Assembly: GCA_026260175.1 (NCBI GenBank)
Contig: JAKCWW010000035.1
Location: forward strand, 117,153-181,152
DNA: 64,000 bases
Reading direction: 5' to 3'
DNA from: Reticulitermes lucifugus
Taxonomy: Eukaryota > Arthropoda > Insecta > Blattodea > Rhinotermitidae
Shown here: one piece after another, positions 49,395 through 61,939 of the stretch
Layout: the number at the start of each line of letters is the position of its first letter
Numbering within the stretch: position 1 is the first letter of the stretch
The notes under the pieces: model-generated
Databases searched by the model: none
What the model saw: only the letters and a program-made list of their open reading frames with translations
What the model was told of the DNA's origin: nothing
Program-made: the position numbers and the translations under genes

Positions 49395-52300
49395 GAGTAT
49401 TTACGCTTTAAGGGGTTATATTTATTATTTGGTGAGTTTTTTTCGTTACCTATAGGGTCTACCACGCATTTCAACCGCGGTGTTTAATTTTTACTCGTTT
49501 GTATTTGGAAGGTCCCAAATTCAAACCCGGAGGCCAATTATGGTGACAGATTTTTCGTTGTTTTCCTCTGTTTAGTTCTATCCATATAAATGGCAATGTA
49601 GTGTTTCAGATTAGCTCAAGATCATTGGCTTTCTTAGAGACTATTCACTTATTATTCTAAGATTCGACAACATTTAGTGTGTACTACTGATAACAGCTTT
49701 AAATAATGTAAGTATGTAAATAAGTACAGAGTTCAGGAAGCAGAACTTCCGAAATATGATTTATAAATGCCCACAATCACGATATTTCCTCTAGTGCTTG
49801 CTCTTGATTCACTCCTAATAACTAGAAGCGAAAGAATTACGAATGTGATAAAGATTAACAGATCCATCAGCGGTTATGCGTCATGAGCTTTACTTGTGCT
49901 GCCGCCAAGTCTGCTGCAGCAAATCCTGTAATCCTTTTACAAGACGACTCTTTCTCTCAACCCAAGTAGATCGACCACCATAAAGCTGCTGCTGACTACG
50001 GAGACGCGGTGAGAAATGCTAAGATGATGGAAAGTCGCCCTGTCTTCATCACTGCTCGATTACACTAATCCTACCACACAGGATGATTCAAATATTTATA
50101 TACATCCCATTTGTTTTTAACAATAATTATGAAGTACTGGTTTTAGATCGACAATTGGGAATTTGTAATAACTGTTGAATTGTAGGTTATGAAACAAATT
50201 CTGAAATAATTATAGAAAATATACCGCAATTTAAAAATGCCTTAATTTATGTGTGAATACGAATAAATTTGATACCTTACTTTCTCTTTAAAATAATGTA
50301 TTTGAAATATTCGAAGTTTTAGATGTGTCTGTTTAGTTTATTAGTTGAGCTAAATTAATTTAATTTATGTATGAATACATGTTTGACATATTTTCAGTTT
50401 CAAATATTTCTTTTGAGCTTTGTAACAATTTAGATGTATTTATTAACTGCCGTAATATTTTGACTTTGTCCTTCATTCAGGCAAATGTGCACAGATACAA
50501 TGCTATGAGGGCCCACATAAATACTATTTAGGCGATGAATCACGTAGATTCAACTGGAAGCTTAATATAATAGGCAATATCACCCTTGGTTTGGTGTGGG
50601 ATAACTTGGTGCTGCAGTTAGTGTCTTCCATTTACGATGCAGGTCTCTGACGCACAATTTCCCCTGTGACTTCGCCTCAAGCAAATCAAATTTGAGACGT
50701 CTTTCTACCTTTACAGACGCTACATGACGCTCATGTAAGGTTTTATCTCAGACCTACGAAACAAATGACGCGATAGAGACACGTTAATAATGGTGAGGAG
50801 TAAAATGGATCCAATTAGGTCACATTATTGCTCATGGGCCCTCTACCAAGGGATGTTACCGAATGTCTATAAAAATGGTTCAAAAAGAGTGAATATGGGA
50901 GGCGCAGAGTTGCAATGTCCCGTAGCACTGATTAATATTTATAGGCGTGCTAATTATGGTGTTCACAGCACGGTGGGAATTACTTCTTACTTTGTTACAA
51001 GATGACGCTATTTCTAGTGTCAAATAATCGGTGTGTTTAAATCAACACCAAAGGACAAGTTAACTAATAAGTTAAATTATAGATTTGCAGTCGAATATTC
51101 GCCACATTTTTTTCCTGTGTCGCTGCAGCCCAAATTGGGCCTAGGCCGCTTCATTGTTGAGGTTTCTAGATCACACACAATTAGATACACATTCGTTAGG
51201 ACTCCTCTGAACGAGTGATCAGCTCGTCGCAAAGCAAAACGTCAAAATACAAAGATACTGCCACTGGCCTTACATTATGCCAACGAGTAATATTTATTCA
51301 TTCTGCAGTATGACACTGTTGTGTGCATCATACACACAAACACCTGTTAGTTCAGTTCATTGTTCTAAGAGTAACATACGTATTCTGAAATGAGATAGGA
51401 TCCTTTCTTTGAAGCTGATGTAGGTCCCTTACTGCTGCTAGGGCCAGGAGAAGGGAAGTGTACATCTGTGCTTCCACACGTATTGTGTGTTTTGGCCATA
51501 TTTCACAAGTGACAGGTGCAATATTGCCCAATTGCTCGGTCTTGTCTGATATGAGGTGTTACGTATGGTATTGGGCGCATCTGTGGCCCTGTCTCGCTCC
51601 AGGGGGACTTAACGGAGAAGAGACTACCAAAACACAAACATGTTATGAAAAATATTGGAAGGAGCGTGGAAAAAACTAAGAGAAAAGGGAAATCAAAATA
51701 AGAAATATTATCGGAAGACCCTAAGAGAAAGAAGTAGAACATAAACAGTGTCGGGATTTCTACCGATGTATTTCGAGGTTGTGTGATTCCTGGTGATTAT
51801 TGCGGTTGCTTCCCGCATAAAGTACTTTCAGTTTCTAAATTCCTCTTACTTTATTCAATAAAATAAACACATACTTTATAAAGCAGTACCAAAAGTTTAA
51901 AATCACCACACATCATAGATAAAGTCTATAATTTTTATCTCTCCTATACTCGGAGCTTGTTTAAACGTCTGTGGGATTGTCCACAAAACGTACGTTAGAT
52001 TACAAGCCTAGGCTGCTATCGTCTTTGTGTATTTCTTTATAGTATACGTGTAGCAGGTGTAGCTCTCTGTCTATATGCATAATGTTAAATTGTACTTACT
52101 TCAGACACCTTGCATTTGTCGGATAGGCTATTACTTACAAGTTTCGAATTGATGCGTGTTATTATTGCTAACATAACCTATAGAAATCCTTTTAAATTGA
52201 ACATTTAGATTTGTCACCCTATAAAATTTAACATACCCAGTTTCAGCCTACATTATTTACCTTCGTCGAAGAAAAATTTTGCTATAGGTTTTGCCCTGCG

Positions 52301-52481
52301 GTGCTACTTTTATTTAGTATTACATAAAAATTTTTTGATAAAGTCTGTATATTTATCGAAGATTTATTTTCATAACATTTTGGTTTCAAACACAAAGGCA
52401 GTGTTTAACCCACAGGTGTTAAGGTTTCAGGGAATCCTACTTTGGAAAAGTTGTCCCTGCAGATAGCTAAGCACAACGACA
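49395..52481. other. No gene recognised (3.1 kb)
   Basis: Frames of 60-79 aa (50790, 51033, 51458 and the minus frame at 51503) are not recognised. No assignable repeat. Confidence 0.5.
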
Positions 52482-52692
52482 CGAAGGCATATGGGGGAGT
52501 AGAGGTGCATCTCCACATGTTCTTAACCTCAAGCTGGATAAAATGAATGGATATTTGGGAGCAGAATTACATCTTCACGTCTTTTTAACCTCAGGACCGG
52601 ATGGAAGTGGTTAGCTTCAGGTCTTGGCCACAGTGGTTTTATCCCCCACCTCGGGGAAATAATCCCGTATCCATTGGCTGGGATGCCATGTG
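52482..52692 (-). mobile_element. SINE family B, copy 6, with doubled tail
   Basis: Two successive tail segments: aaggcatatgggggagtaga ... tgttcttaacctc at 52486-52531, and atttgggagcagaattacat ... tctttttaacctc at 52552-52593. These are followed by ggatggaagtggttagc and ccattggctgggatg. The tRNA-like head is missing. Either tandem duplication of the tail or two independent truncated insertions. Confidence 0.75.
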
Positions 52693-53792
52693 GCCCGTAC
52701 AGCCGATGTCAATGCATTTTGCCTTTTTCTAGGCGTGTTATGTAACGACGCCTTAAATTGCTGAGATTATGTATCGTCGGTAATAGGTGGATGAAAGAAT
52801 GCATATGGGAAATTGGTGAAATGATACTGACAGGCTAAAACGGAAGTACCCGAAGAAAACCCTGTCCCAATTTCACTTTGTCTGCCACAAATCCTAGATT
52901 CCATTTTACTTGATCGCTCATTCTTAGCAGAGTCACTATGCCGATGTCGCGGTTATTGTGCATTGATTTCTAAATCAGGCTTCGGTATCATTAACAGACT
53001 TCGACTAAATCAATTATTTACTGCATTATTTATTTTATACTTGTTAGTCATGGACTGCATACGGCAAAATAATTATTGTGTGTCAGCAGAAAGAATAATT
53101 TCACAACTATTATATAGCCGCCCGTAAGTGTACCCAAACGTTACATATAAAATATTTCAGTGCTCAATAAATAGTCTTTGCCAGGTACAGCAGTAAATCG
53201 GTGTGTACATTGATAACTTGTCTACATATGCTGCATTTGTATTTCCTGGTATTGCTGTTTACGTAAAGTAATCAGGTTTTCTTTTCTCGAAATTGGAATG
53301 CCTCGCGACATATCAAACGGAATGATGTTTCAGTAGAGCTGATTTGATATTTTAAAGCCAAACTGTAATAGAAAAGATTATACTGCTAAAGCGGAAAGAT
53401 TGATTCAATTCATTGCATGAGGCGCGGTCGGGTTTGCTTAACATCACGTCGCACCAGACAAGGTAACATAATCAGTGTAGCATGAGACCGTCGGACGGCG
53501 TCACGTACAGCTGGCGTCATCTAATTTTCTTACTTCACCAGACGCACAGAAATAAGACATGGACAAATGGAAAAGAGTCGATAATTCTCATTTTCGTCGA
53601 AAGCTCCAAATATCTGAGCTGGAGTATGACATCATCGATGTGAAGTTGAATAGGCCTCTATGTTTACTTGGGTGCGTGCATCTTCGTCTTCCTTCGAATT
53701 TAATCCTGTACTTTATTAAGACGTGTGTAATGTCAGAATAGTTGGGAAAATATAACACAGTTTAATTTTGACTCGTTCTATTAAAACATTTT
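52693..53792. other. No gene recognised
   Basis: Intronic sequence. The 60-aa frame at 53559 is unrecognised. Confidence 0.5.
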
Positions 53793-54090
53793 GGGGCACG
53801 CAGTGACGCAGTTGGTTGAGGCACTGCGCTACAAGCCGGAAGGTCGCGCGTTTGATTCCCGATTGTGTCACTGGAATTTTTCATTGACATAATTCTTCCA
53901 GGTGTACTATGGCCCCGGGGTCGACTCAGCTCTAGCAGAAATGAGTATCAGGACTAGTTCTTGGAGGTAAAGACGGCCAGTGTATAGGGCTGACAACCTG
54001 ACCGTGTTTCGATTTTCTGGAAATCTGGAACCCTCAACCTCCTGGAACCCTAGGGGCCTGTCCAGGCCTCTAATGGGATTGCTTTGCCTT
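53793..54090 (+). mobile_element. SINE family A, copy 3 (complete reference)
   Basis: Head ggggcacgcagtgacgcagt with A-box-like sequence, then B-box-like gcgtttgattccc. The body has tttttcattgacataattc, ggccccggggtcgactcag, tggaggtaaagacggcc and tagggctgacaacctg. The tail has ctggaaccctaggggcctgt and ends gggattgctttgcctt. No poly(A). About 300 bp; lies ~550 bp upstream of the linker exon. Confidence 0.93.
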
Positions 54091-54643
54091 CAGCTTTACC
54101 CTTACATATTAATACATTTTACTTCGAAAATGTGTTAGTTTTCCATAATGGATCTCTGCGTTATTTTCCACACATATTTCACAAATATCCCAAGTAATGT
54201 CACTGAATCAAATTAATCAGGGTCTGGCATGTGGAATCTATCATGGAGCCTTCATCTTAGCCTTTGATACTATGATATAGTCATTATATGTATTCTGATG
54301 GCTCATTACATTACATTACATTCAACAAGGCAAATATGTATAGACTTTATTTCATCGCGTTATTTTTATTTAGTCGTCATCGCATATGAACTAGAAAGAA
54401 AATAGTAACACCAATATTCTGCCATGGAGTCATTGAGATTTCAGTAAAAATTGGAGCATTTTTCAAGCAAAACAAGAGGAATGTCTATAAGAAAACCTAA
54501 AATACATTAATTAAAGTATATTACTTAAGGTTTAAATATGTTTTGTGTGCCTTTTTGTGCCTAAAATCTTACCACGATTATTGTACTCCCTTTCATGCAT
54601 CGTACAAATGTGTGTATTATATTTAAATGTTTTACTGTTCCAG
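54091..54643. other. Intron 3' end, no further feature
   Basis: AT-rich, with a short cattacattacatta run near 54305, ending in the acceptor at 54643. Confidence 0.6.
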
Positions 54644-54723
54644 GTGGACCGGTGAGACCCCGTTCGGTGGCCGGGATCGCCATGGAGATGTTCGAACAAC
54701 ATCAAGGAACGCACATCTTGCAG
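54644..54723 (+). CDS. trh: trachealess linker / PAS-A start exon (partial gene)
   Basis: An 80-bp exon with a phase 1 start: the first two bases complete a Gly codon begun by the last base of the bHLH exon. It then has 26 codons. It encodes a Pro/Arg-rich linker (GPVRPRSVAG) and the beginning of PAS-A, MEMFEQHQGTHILQ. Fly Trh has a near-identical FEQHQGTHILQ stretch, and NPAS1/3 have FEAHLGSHILQ (both from memory). The acceptor is tactgttccag and the donor is CAG|gtacat (phase 0). Phase and sequence both fit the exons at 23906 and 62173. PAS-A of this family contributes to dimerisation with Tango/ARNT and to partner specificity. The exon sits 30.5 kb from the previous one and 7.4 kb from the next. 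Confidence 0.93.
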
Positions 54724-55242
54724 GTACATTCCTTATACATGATGCAGTAAGACTTAAGATGGAATTAAACTCACCCAAAGCCACGCCATGCCACGTCAAA
54801 TACAGTACGTATGACTATCCATAAACACACGATATGTTATGTGCTGGGCAAGGAATGGGTTACACAGTGTGATATAGCTAAGTTAAGTGGGATTGCAGTA
54901 CATAACAAGTGATATGTTCTGGCACTGTCAGACCCGTTGCATGTGGCATAATATGATGTGGTGAGTGTCAAGTGGGATTGCACTGTCACTGTTGAGTCTC
55001 ACACAAGATATATTTATAACTGAATAAAACTGCTTACATTAATATGACTGAGAGTCCCATTGCTTAAAACGCTAATATCAAAGTTTTTTTTCGATTAGCC
55101 TAACCATTACATTGACTAAGTAACTGCGAATTTTTCCTCAGTCTCTGTACAAGCAACTTGTGATAACAATGCCACAGTCGTGTCCTCCCCACTATTCTAA
55201 GTTTGTTAGACTTCTGATAACCACAGCATTTAATACAGCCTA
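54724..55242. other. Intron start, no further feature
   Basis: AT-rich sequence after the donor gtacat. Nothing recognised. Confidence 0.6.
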
Positions 55243-55774
55243 CAACATAGGTGGCCAGACTTTTGAACTCAGTGATCTACTCTAAAGACAGAAAATCTAT
55301 CACCATCTACCACATTACGTAATGTATTAATATTAGGTCAACTAGGCAAAGAAATGTAAAATAGCATAATAACATGAAACGTATAAATGTACAGTTGTTT
55401 CTTTTATTAAAAATTAATCTTTTCAAATTAAAACAATTTAACATAATTAAAAGGTGTTTATGTTAACCTTCCTATTGCGAAGTTGATGCATGACACTGCA
55501 TATCATGCGATATCTTACTGAAAGAGTGCTCATAATTACTTAGACACAAGTGGAGGCAGTATTTTAAATGTTCATCGGTCAGACGGGTTCGGCATCTTCA
55601 TTTAATTACCTTCATCTGGGAGAAGGCTTCTTCGCAGAGGAAGGTTGATCCAAAAAATCCTGTCAAACGAAGAGCTATTATTCGTACTGAGGCGGCAAAT
55701 AAATTTTGATAGAGAACAAAAAGCGACCTCGATCGACTGGTAGATCGCGATCAACTGTTTGGCCACCTTTGGTG
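55243..55774 (-). mobile_element. Internally deleted hAT element keeping transposase C-terminus
   Basis: Minus-strand translation gives GFFGSTFLCEEAFSQMKVIK, a TGA, then RTRLTDEHLKYCLHLCLSNY and ISHDMQC, ending at a TAG at 55472-55474. This is the C-terminal hAT dimerisation region (FGSTYLCEEAFSxMK...SRLTDEHL...) of the transposase lineage that also gave GTF2IRD2/EPM2AIP1-like host genes (family knowledge). The ends are inverted: caacataggtggccagac at the left, and the right end inverted reads caccaaaggtggccaaac. At ~530 bp, most of the ~600-residue transposase is missing, so it is a dead internal-deletion derivative. Target duplication unclear. Confidence 0.8.
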
Positions 55775-58700
55775 TACAACACAGGAGTCCACCCAGCCAA
55801 TGCAATTTAGTTTTTATCCCTTATACGCTGCAACCTATCAAGCCGTGTAAACAGTATATCAATTTCATTTCCTTTGTGCGGGTTTTCCCTTTCTAATGTT
55901 TTTCGTACTGAATCCTACCTTGTCATGTTTATCTCTCAGTACGCAAATAAATGAACGTGTTTCTATTCCAAGAAAGAGAAAGGAATCATTTTCTTCGTCA
56001 CCAATGATCCTATAACCATTTTGTAGCACATACAGCCTTCTGTTGCTCTGATGTAAATTGGCCGGAGCTTAGAGTCCACCGCTCATCTCCATCTATGCCC
56101 AAGGTCCAGAATGTGGACTCTTATCCCTGAAAACCTTATACTGTTTCACATTATAGCCCTTGAGAACATGGACAGGTTCACTTTCTTTACTTTTGGAATT
56201 CCTGGCAAGGAATTGTCTACTTGAACTCTCTGCAAGAAACAGCATGGAGCAGAGTCCTAATTGATAAGCTGATAGTCGCTCAATCGAAACTCCCCGTCGG
56301 GTTATAGAAACCGAGTTCGTTACTGTATGCGCTAAACCTCGCCACTGAGCCGTATCCTAAGCCAGCTGAATCCAATTCTCAGCTTCAAAACTTGTATCCA
56401 TAAGGACTATTTTAATACTACTCCGTATTCATGCCAATTTGTCACAGGTAGTTTCTTGAGGGTTTAGGCTAAATTTGTGTATGGATATTTTACGCACAGA
56501 TAATGCTTGCTGCATGTCCCGCCCATTTCTCCTTGATATGTTAGGCCCTCTGAAGTACATATTGGAAAATACAAACTCTAAAGCTCCTCTTCATAAATTT
56601 CCCCCATTTATGAGGTCGTTTGTGACATTTCGTAACATGCTAGTGTTTTCGTGAGAATTTTTCAAAACCATCTCCAAATTCGTCTGGACGACCACCCCGT
56701 GTCTAGTGTTTGCGACTGCATAATCAGTATATTCGCACTTACCTTCAGTGTGTTGATAACATTCAAATATTTCAACATAAATAACCCAAAGCTATATCAT
56801 TGCCATGATGTAGATATAGACCTGCTGTCTAGCAATTTAAATTTGGACTTGTTTTCACGTAACATTACGACCATGAAAGTAACAACAGCTAAATATAAAA
56901 GATGGATAGCAGTCAAACACAAATATTTGTTAATAAAACAATTGCTTTGCTTTGCTTTACTAACGTAGCTACATATTTCGGCTGTACTTTCGGTATAAAT
57001 CAGGCTACCATAAAAATATGTAGGGGAATGTATGTAATAACTGAAATCTTTTAAATAGGGAATTTAGATTTTGACCGTACCGTGGTATTATTTGCAAAAC
57101 ACTGTCCTTGAACGGGTGTAAAAATAAAATAATTATATGATTAATCTTTTACGTTAAATTATGCTTTTAATAATATTAATATAATTTTATGTAATTATTA
57201 AAACGAAAATATGGTAATTTAATACACTACTGTATGTTTCGGATTTATGGGCGATCTGCATACGTTATATAATACATAAGAACTAGTCAATTTGGTAACA
57301 ATACAATTAACAAAATGTAAAAGAGAGCAAGTTAATTTTACATTTTAACCGTTGCATATATTTCATACACTGTGCGAAGATCCCGGTGTGAATTTTATGA
57401 CACAAAAATATCAGAACAGTAGCAATGGCCAAAGACTAAGTCTTTTTCTCTTCCGCCCAACCAATTTGTGAAACGCTTCTTCGTCCTCTTTTTTTCTTTT
57501 TTTTTCTGAGCTGACGTCTGCTCCCTCCGGTGTATAAAGAATGGTTTGAACGTCGTGACGCGAATAACTGCAAGCCAGAAACATGGCTGAGGCTAACTTC
57601 ACTGTCGTGTGAAGAGGCGCCCCTCAGCCTCTTCCTTCTAAGTTTATGTGTGAAGGATTTCGTTGAAAAGTATCCTTTGTTTTATGGCACTTTTGGTCCT
57701 GTTCTTTGTACCATATCATAATAACACAGTATATGGTTAACACGACGTGTGTATTGAGCTTATTAAAATTTATGAGATAGGTAGGAGTAAGAATTGATTT
57801 TAAAGAAAGAGATTTGAGAATGGTTTTAAAACTTACATCGTCCTATATTAAGACACTACTTTAAGTCACTAAATATTCCCTGTCATGCTCGTGAACCCAC
57901 ACATACATTGTGTAGGCGAGATGAATGATTTTTAGTGTTACACCTGTGGTAGGTATGGTAACCACTAGGCTTTCAAGAGTTAATAAACCTGCAAAACGGT
58001 ACCAAATACCGAAGCACGGACCTTCCGAATAGTAAACGCAGGTCACCAGCATCACTTTAACGGTCACTGATATGTCACACAACCCGACTCCTCTTGGGAG
58101 GTAGCAAGGCTTTCAGATGATGGCAAAGAAGTCTGTTAATTTCTGGAATTGTTATTTGAAGCATCGTGGCTGCCTCGCAATGCGATTCAGAAGATTCGTG
58201 ATAAACCCTTTCTTCTTCATGTCATTTCTTCTCAAATTGATTCAAGAGTAACAGTCAAGTGTTATACTGTCTGTATTTTTCTTACGTATCCCAAGTGGTA
58301 TATGGTGATGGAGATGGGGATTATGTTTCCAGCGGACTATGACAGGTCAGGAATGTCTAAAATTTTGGGGAAAACCTGCTATATGCAAAATTTGGGGGAA
58401 AATTAAGCGGGAATACAACTCCCAATAACAAAGACGCGGCCAGGGTCGTTTTTAAGTTGTTCTTTAACACGCCCATCATAAATGAACACAACAAGTACTA
58501 GAGAGCAAGTCTTGTGGGGCGTTACTCTGTGTCGAATTTTTTTGAACTGTTAAACCCTGTAAGTAAAGACAACACATTTATTCGAATCGTCTATGATTTT
58601 TTTACTTATTAATACGCCATATACATTCCAGAAGACTTGCATTTTCATCAGCATTACTCTCAGAATCTGAAATCTCGCCTAGTGTATATTAATTGAACCA

Positions 58701-59029
58701 AACTCTCTGCTAATATTGGCTGCAGAACGTTGTAAATGCGGTTGATGGTTAAGGATACTTAAGTCTAAGCAACGTAACCGACACGGTTCTGTGATGTCTT
58801 TCAGGTAGCGACAGGACATCGCAATCATATTAATCAAAGTCAGTGCAGTTCTGCCAGTATTTCTGCTTTACGGGCACTGATGGTGGATATGCAGACATCA
58901 TATAGAGACTAGTCTACACAAAAGCGCGGCGAAACAAATAGAAGTTTTCAGATTTGAACGCTAGATGATAGTGGGAATTCTCATTCAAATGAAGAATTTT
59001 TTGGGTCAGTTATCTGCATACTTCGTGAC
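55775..59029. other. No gene recognised (3.3 kb); SINE B tail fragment at 56055-56105
   Basis: 56055-56105 (ggccggagcttagagtccac, ctcatctccatctatgccca) matches the 3' part of SINE B without its head. The 105-aa plus frame at 56651-56968 and others are unrecognised. Confidence 0.5.
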
Positions 59030-59265
59030 CCAAGGAGCCAGTAAATATCGATGTCCAGGAAGGGCAAGCCGCCGTGTTTCTGTCTCCATGGTGGTGTCTG
59101 CTGTTTCATGTTCCCAAGAAGCACCTCGGCCTTCCTGCTCCATGAGGCCAAATTACGAAATTGTCGTCTGCGTAACGGAACCAGCAGTAGCAGCAATTTG
59201 TACTCGGCCCCACTAAGGGCTCCTCCTCGAAATCCCCAATAAAGGGGTTGGTGAGGGCCAGGCTA
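59030..59265 (-). mobile_element. Penelope-like element reverse transcriptase fragment (degenerate fossil)
   Basis: Minus-strand translation shows LTNPFIGDFEEEPL, then WFRYADDNFVIWPHG with the YADD catalytic motif (59163-59174), and further on LPFLDIDIY. This arrangement (ANxFMExFE...WFRYVDDTFxIWPHG...LPFLDVxVxR) is typical of Penelope-like element reverse transcriptases (from memory). Only the region around the catalytic motif remains. It is a broken, isolated fragment with no GIY-YIG endonuclease or terminal repeats visible nearby. Confidence 0.8.
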
Positions 59266-61230
59266 TAATTAAAAGATGGGGCAAGGCCCGCATCCCCCTA
59301 GTCATGGAGGCCTTCAGCAAAATGATCTTTCTATTTCCCCCTTTCCGCAGTTCGCTTAGGTTAAAGGCCGAGCCACTCCGGGTTAAAATTCATCCAAAAA
59401 AGGTTATTCCCCCATAAGGACTTTAAAGCCAAGGCCCTCAGGCAAGGCGGGATTTCTGTTAACTAAAGCACTATCTTCATTATAATTATATGTTTCTGTG
59501 TCAAAGCACAACGTTGCCTTTCGTAGGCAGGAATGGCTAAACGGATAAATGCACGTCGGTACACTAAATACGTCCTCAATTGGTTGGTTTGTCCCAAACC
59601 CTACACCATCCACCTCAATAAAATTCAGTCACGCTCCTCCGAAAACTCGAAACGAAAGCATTATACAAGGGGTGAACAAATCCCAGGAACCATGCCTCCG
59701 GGCGACTCAATTTTTGTATGGTGGCGCTTAATATTTTTGTGTCGTTACTATTAAACTTTTTTTCATGTCGCACTTCTGGCTCGTAGAACTTAAATTCCCA
59801 GAAAATTTGTTCACCCCTGAATTACACTGCACGTTGCAAAAATTCAGAGGACCATCTTTCTAGAAAACTAATGTAGTTTTGACACTTTCATATTAAAATG
59901 TTTTAAAGTAGTCTGAAATTTTCAAGCATTAATTTTAGTCGTTTCCGATTCTGCTTCATATGTCATGAATTCAGACCCCTATTCTGTAGATAATCAGAAT
60001 TAATTCATAAATAATGAACCCTACAGGCTTAGTAGACGAAGGTCGACGGATGGAACAGTGTATAGTCTACATTTTCAAAACACGTCACAGAAAGACGCTG
60101 ACATACTTCCATGCCTCTTGTGGGGTTAGATCTCGCGATCCCAGTATTAACGGACATTAGACAATACAAATACTGTGGACCAAATAATATTCTTCCCTTC
60201 TACTAACTCGAAATGCTGTGACGTAAATTAAGTGCAGTTATTAGAGAGTGAAGAAATCGGAAATTTATTTCTCGTTTAAAAAAAACTGAGAAAATTTCCT
60301 GCGCGTTCTGCTAGAGAATATTCCAGGCCGTGACCATGGATTACTTACGGTATCACTTTAGCATTCAAATTATTAACCTTTGTGTGTCTTCGTATGATGA
60401 ACCTGATCGTCCAGTGTCAGCACAGTCGAGTCTACATGCAGTTTTTCTCTGTCGAGAGAAATTTCTTTTTAACTTAAAGGGTTTGAAAATGGATTTGAAA
60501 TATGAGATGACGAAACATTATTCATATTCAAAGTGTAATTGAAATGGTGGGTTGTGTTGAAGGCGATTCCGAGTTCAGAAAGAGAGACCGTCCCAGCATC
60601 GCCTCAAGGGAACGGGAGACCAGCACTTCGCCTCTATATTCAACCCAATATAAATATTTATGTATAGCTTACACTCTAAGCCAGAGAATGAGAGAGTTTT
60701 GGGACAAATAACAAAATGTTTTTATTGTTCTTATTTATTGCACCACGGGTATGCTGTACTTTGTTTTGTGACGTATAATGTATATTTAATATAATTTGTA
60801 TACCAAAATTCTCTGATAAATAAGCGCAGCTAAAACTACATTTCTTAAGACTCAGTATATTGAGGGAGTTTGAGTATGCGATCGTAGTATGTTTCGGTAG
60901 TGGAAAGTTTTATTTACAGTAGAAAACAGTAGAACAGAAGTAGAATATATGTTGGTTTCCTTCTCTGCTTTTGATACACTGGCTCTAAATTTTACCCGAT
61001 CGGAAAATATTTGTAATCACATTTATAGAAAATGATAAGCGACTTCTTTACACCACATTAAAACAATTTTTTGACATGTTCAGTTCTGAGGTAGGGCGCA
61101 CAATTAATACATTCCCGAGTTGGTGTGGATGTGTTCCTACCTTAGTCTGTGTACGAATATGAAAACTTAAATGCGTGTTAAAATTTGTATTTCATTTTGA
61201 TTATTCTAATTTGGAATGTAATAGTAGTAC
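59266..61230. other. No gene recognised (2 kb)
   Basis: 59270-59400 is GC-richer and may be more of the same Penelope-like fossil, but no motif is readable. Near 60547-60650 a ~100-bp segment has inverted ends (tgggttgtgttgaaggcg / cgcctctatattcaaccca). Otherwise nothing is supported. Confidence 0.5.
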
Positions 61231-61348
61231 AGGGTGTCTCTTTTACAGTTAGCCTGAACACGGCAGCTTCGTCGCATAGAAAGTCTCCGTCCGCCGGAAC
61301 ATCCAATGGCAGCTGCCGTGCTCAGGGGCACGACGAATGAGACACTTT
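61231..61348. mobile_element. ~118-bp small foldback element
   Basis: Left agggtgtctctttt...ctgaacacggcagct pairs imperfectly with right agctgccgtgctcag...gagacacttttt. The inner core agcacggcagct-type sequence is inverted nearly perfectly. Non-coding; superfamily unknown. Confidence 0.6.
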
Positions 61349-61939
61349 TTGTAATATGCAGTTTTACTCATCTACATAGATGCCACAGGAAAACGCCGAT
61401 ATTGCAGCTCGTTGTAAATTACGGATAGACCAAAATTAAATCAATCTGTGTGCTTGTGTGTGAGTGTGAGTATGTGTGTATGTAATTTCTACTCAGATAT
61501 GTTAATGAAATGAAGAAAAATTAGATGATTGGGGTATGCAGTATGCAAAGGACGACGAAAATTTCTTAACAAATTATAGTGCGAAAATCTGAATTGAAGA
61601 GCCCACTTTGGGGACCCACATGTAAGTGGAAGGAAAATATTAAATTGGGTCATAAAAATCACTGTGTTAGGTTGTGTACTGATCTAAGTATGTCATTATA
61701 TTGTACAGTGGCGAGGTATTGTGATCACAGAAATGAACCTTGGGTAGTATAAGAGTTCTGGGCATTCCTTGGCCATTTCTACGACTGGGACTTCTCAAGA
61801 ACACTATAAAGTCAGTTATTCCGTCAGTGGCCAAAGAAGTGACAATTTACAAGCCATTGTAAGCCAATTTCTCCTACACCCGCATAGTGTGTGTTACCTA
61901 CGAAACTACCAGACATACTCTGCAAGACATTTATTCTGT
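61349..61939. other. Intronic sequence with GT-rich simple repeat
   Basis: A gtgtgcttgtgtgtgagtgt-type run at ~61448-61482. No gene recognised. Confidence 0.55.

Larger units (their letters stand above)
24145..54643 (+). other. trh: trachealess intron, phase 1 (30,499 bp)
   Basis: Sequence between the bHLH exon and the linker/PAS exon, bounded by gtaggg and ttccag. It carries many annotated repeats (SINE A and B, LINE tail, minisatellite, ~140-bp modules, hAT-like MITE). I see no additional exon that would keep the trh frame, and no nested host gene. An alternative or tissue-specific microexon cannot be excluded by eye. Confidence 0.85.

Noticed and set aside
57861-58082. tRNA-like element on minus strand
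   Set aside because: A few tRNA-like words (ggaaggtccgtgcttcgg) but no usable A-box spacing or second copy.
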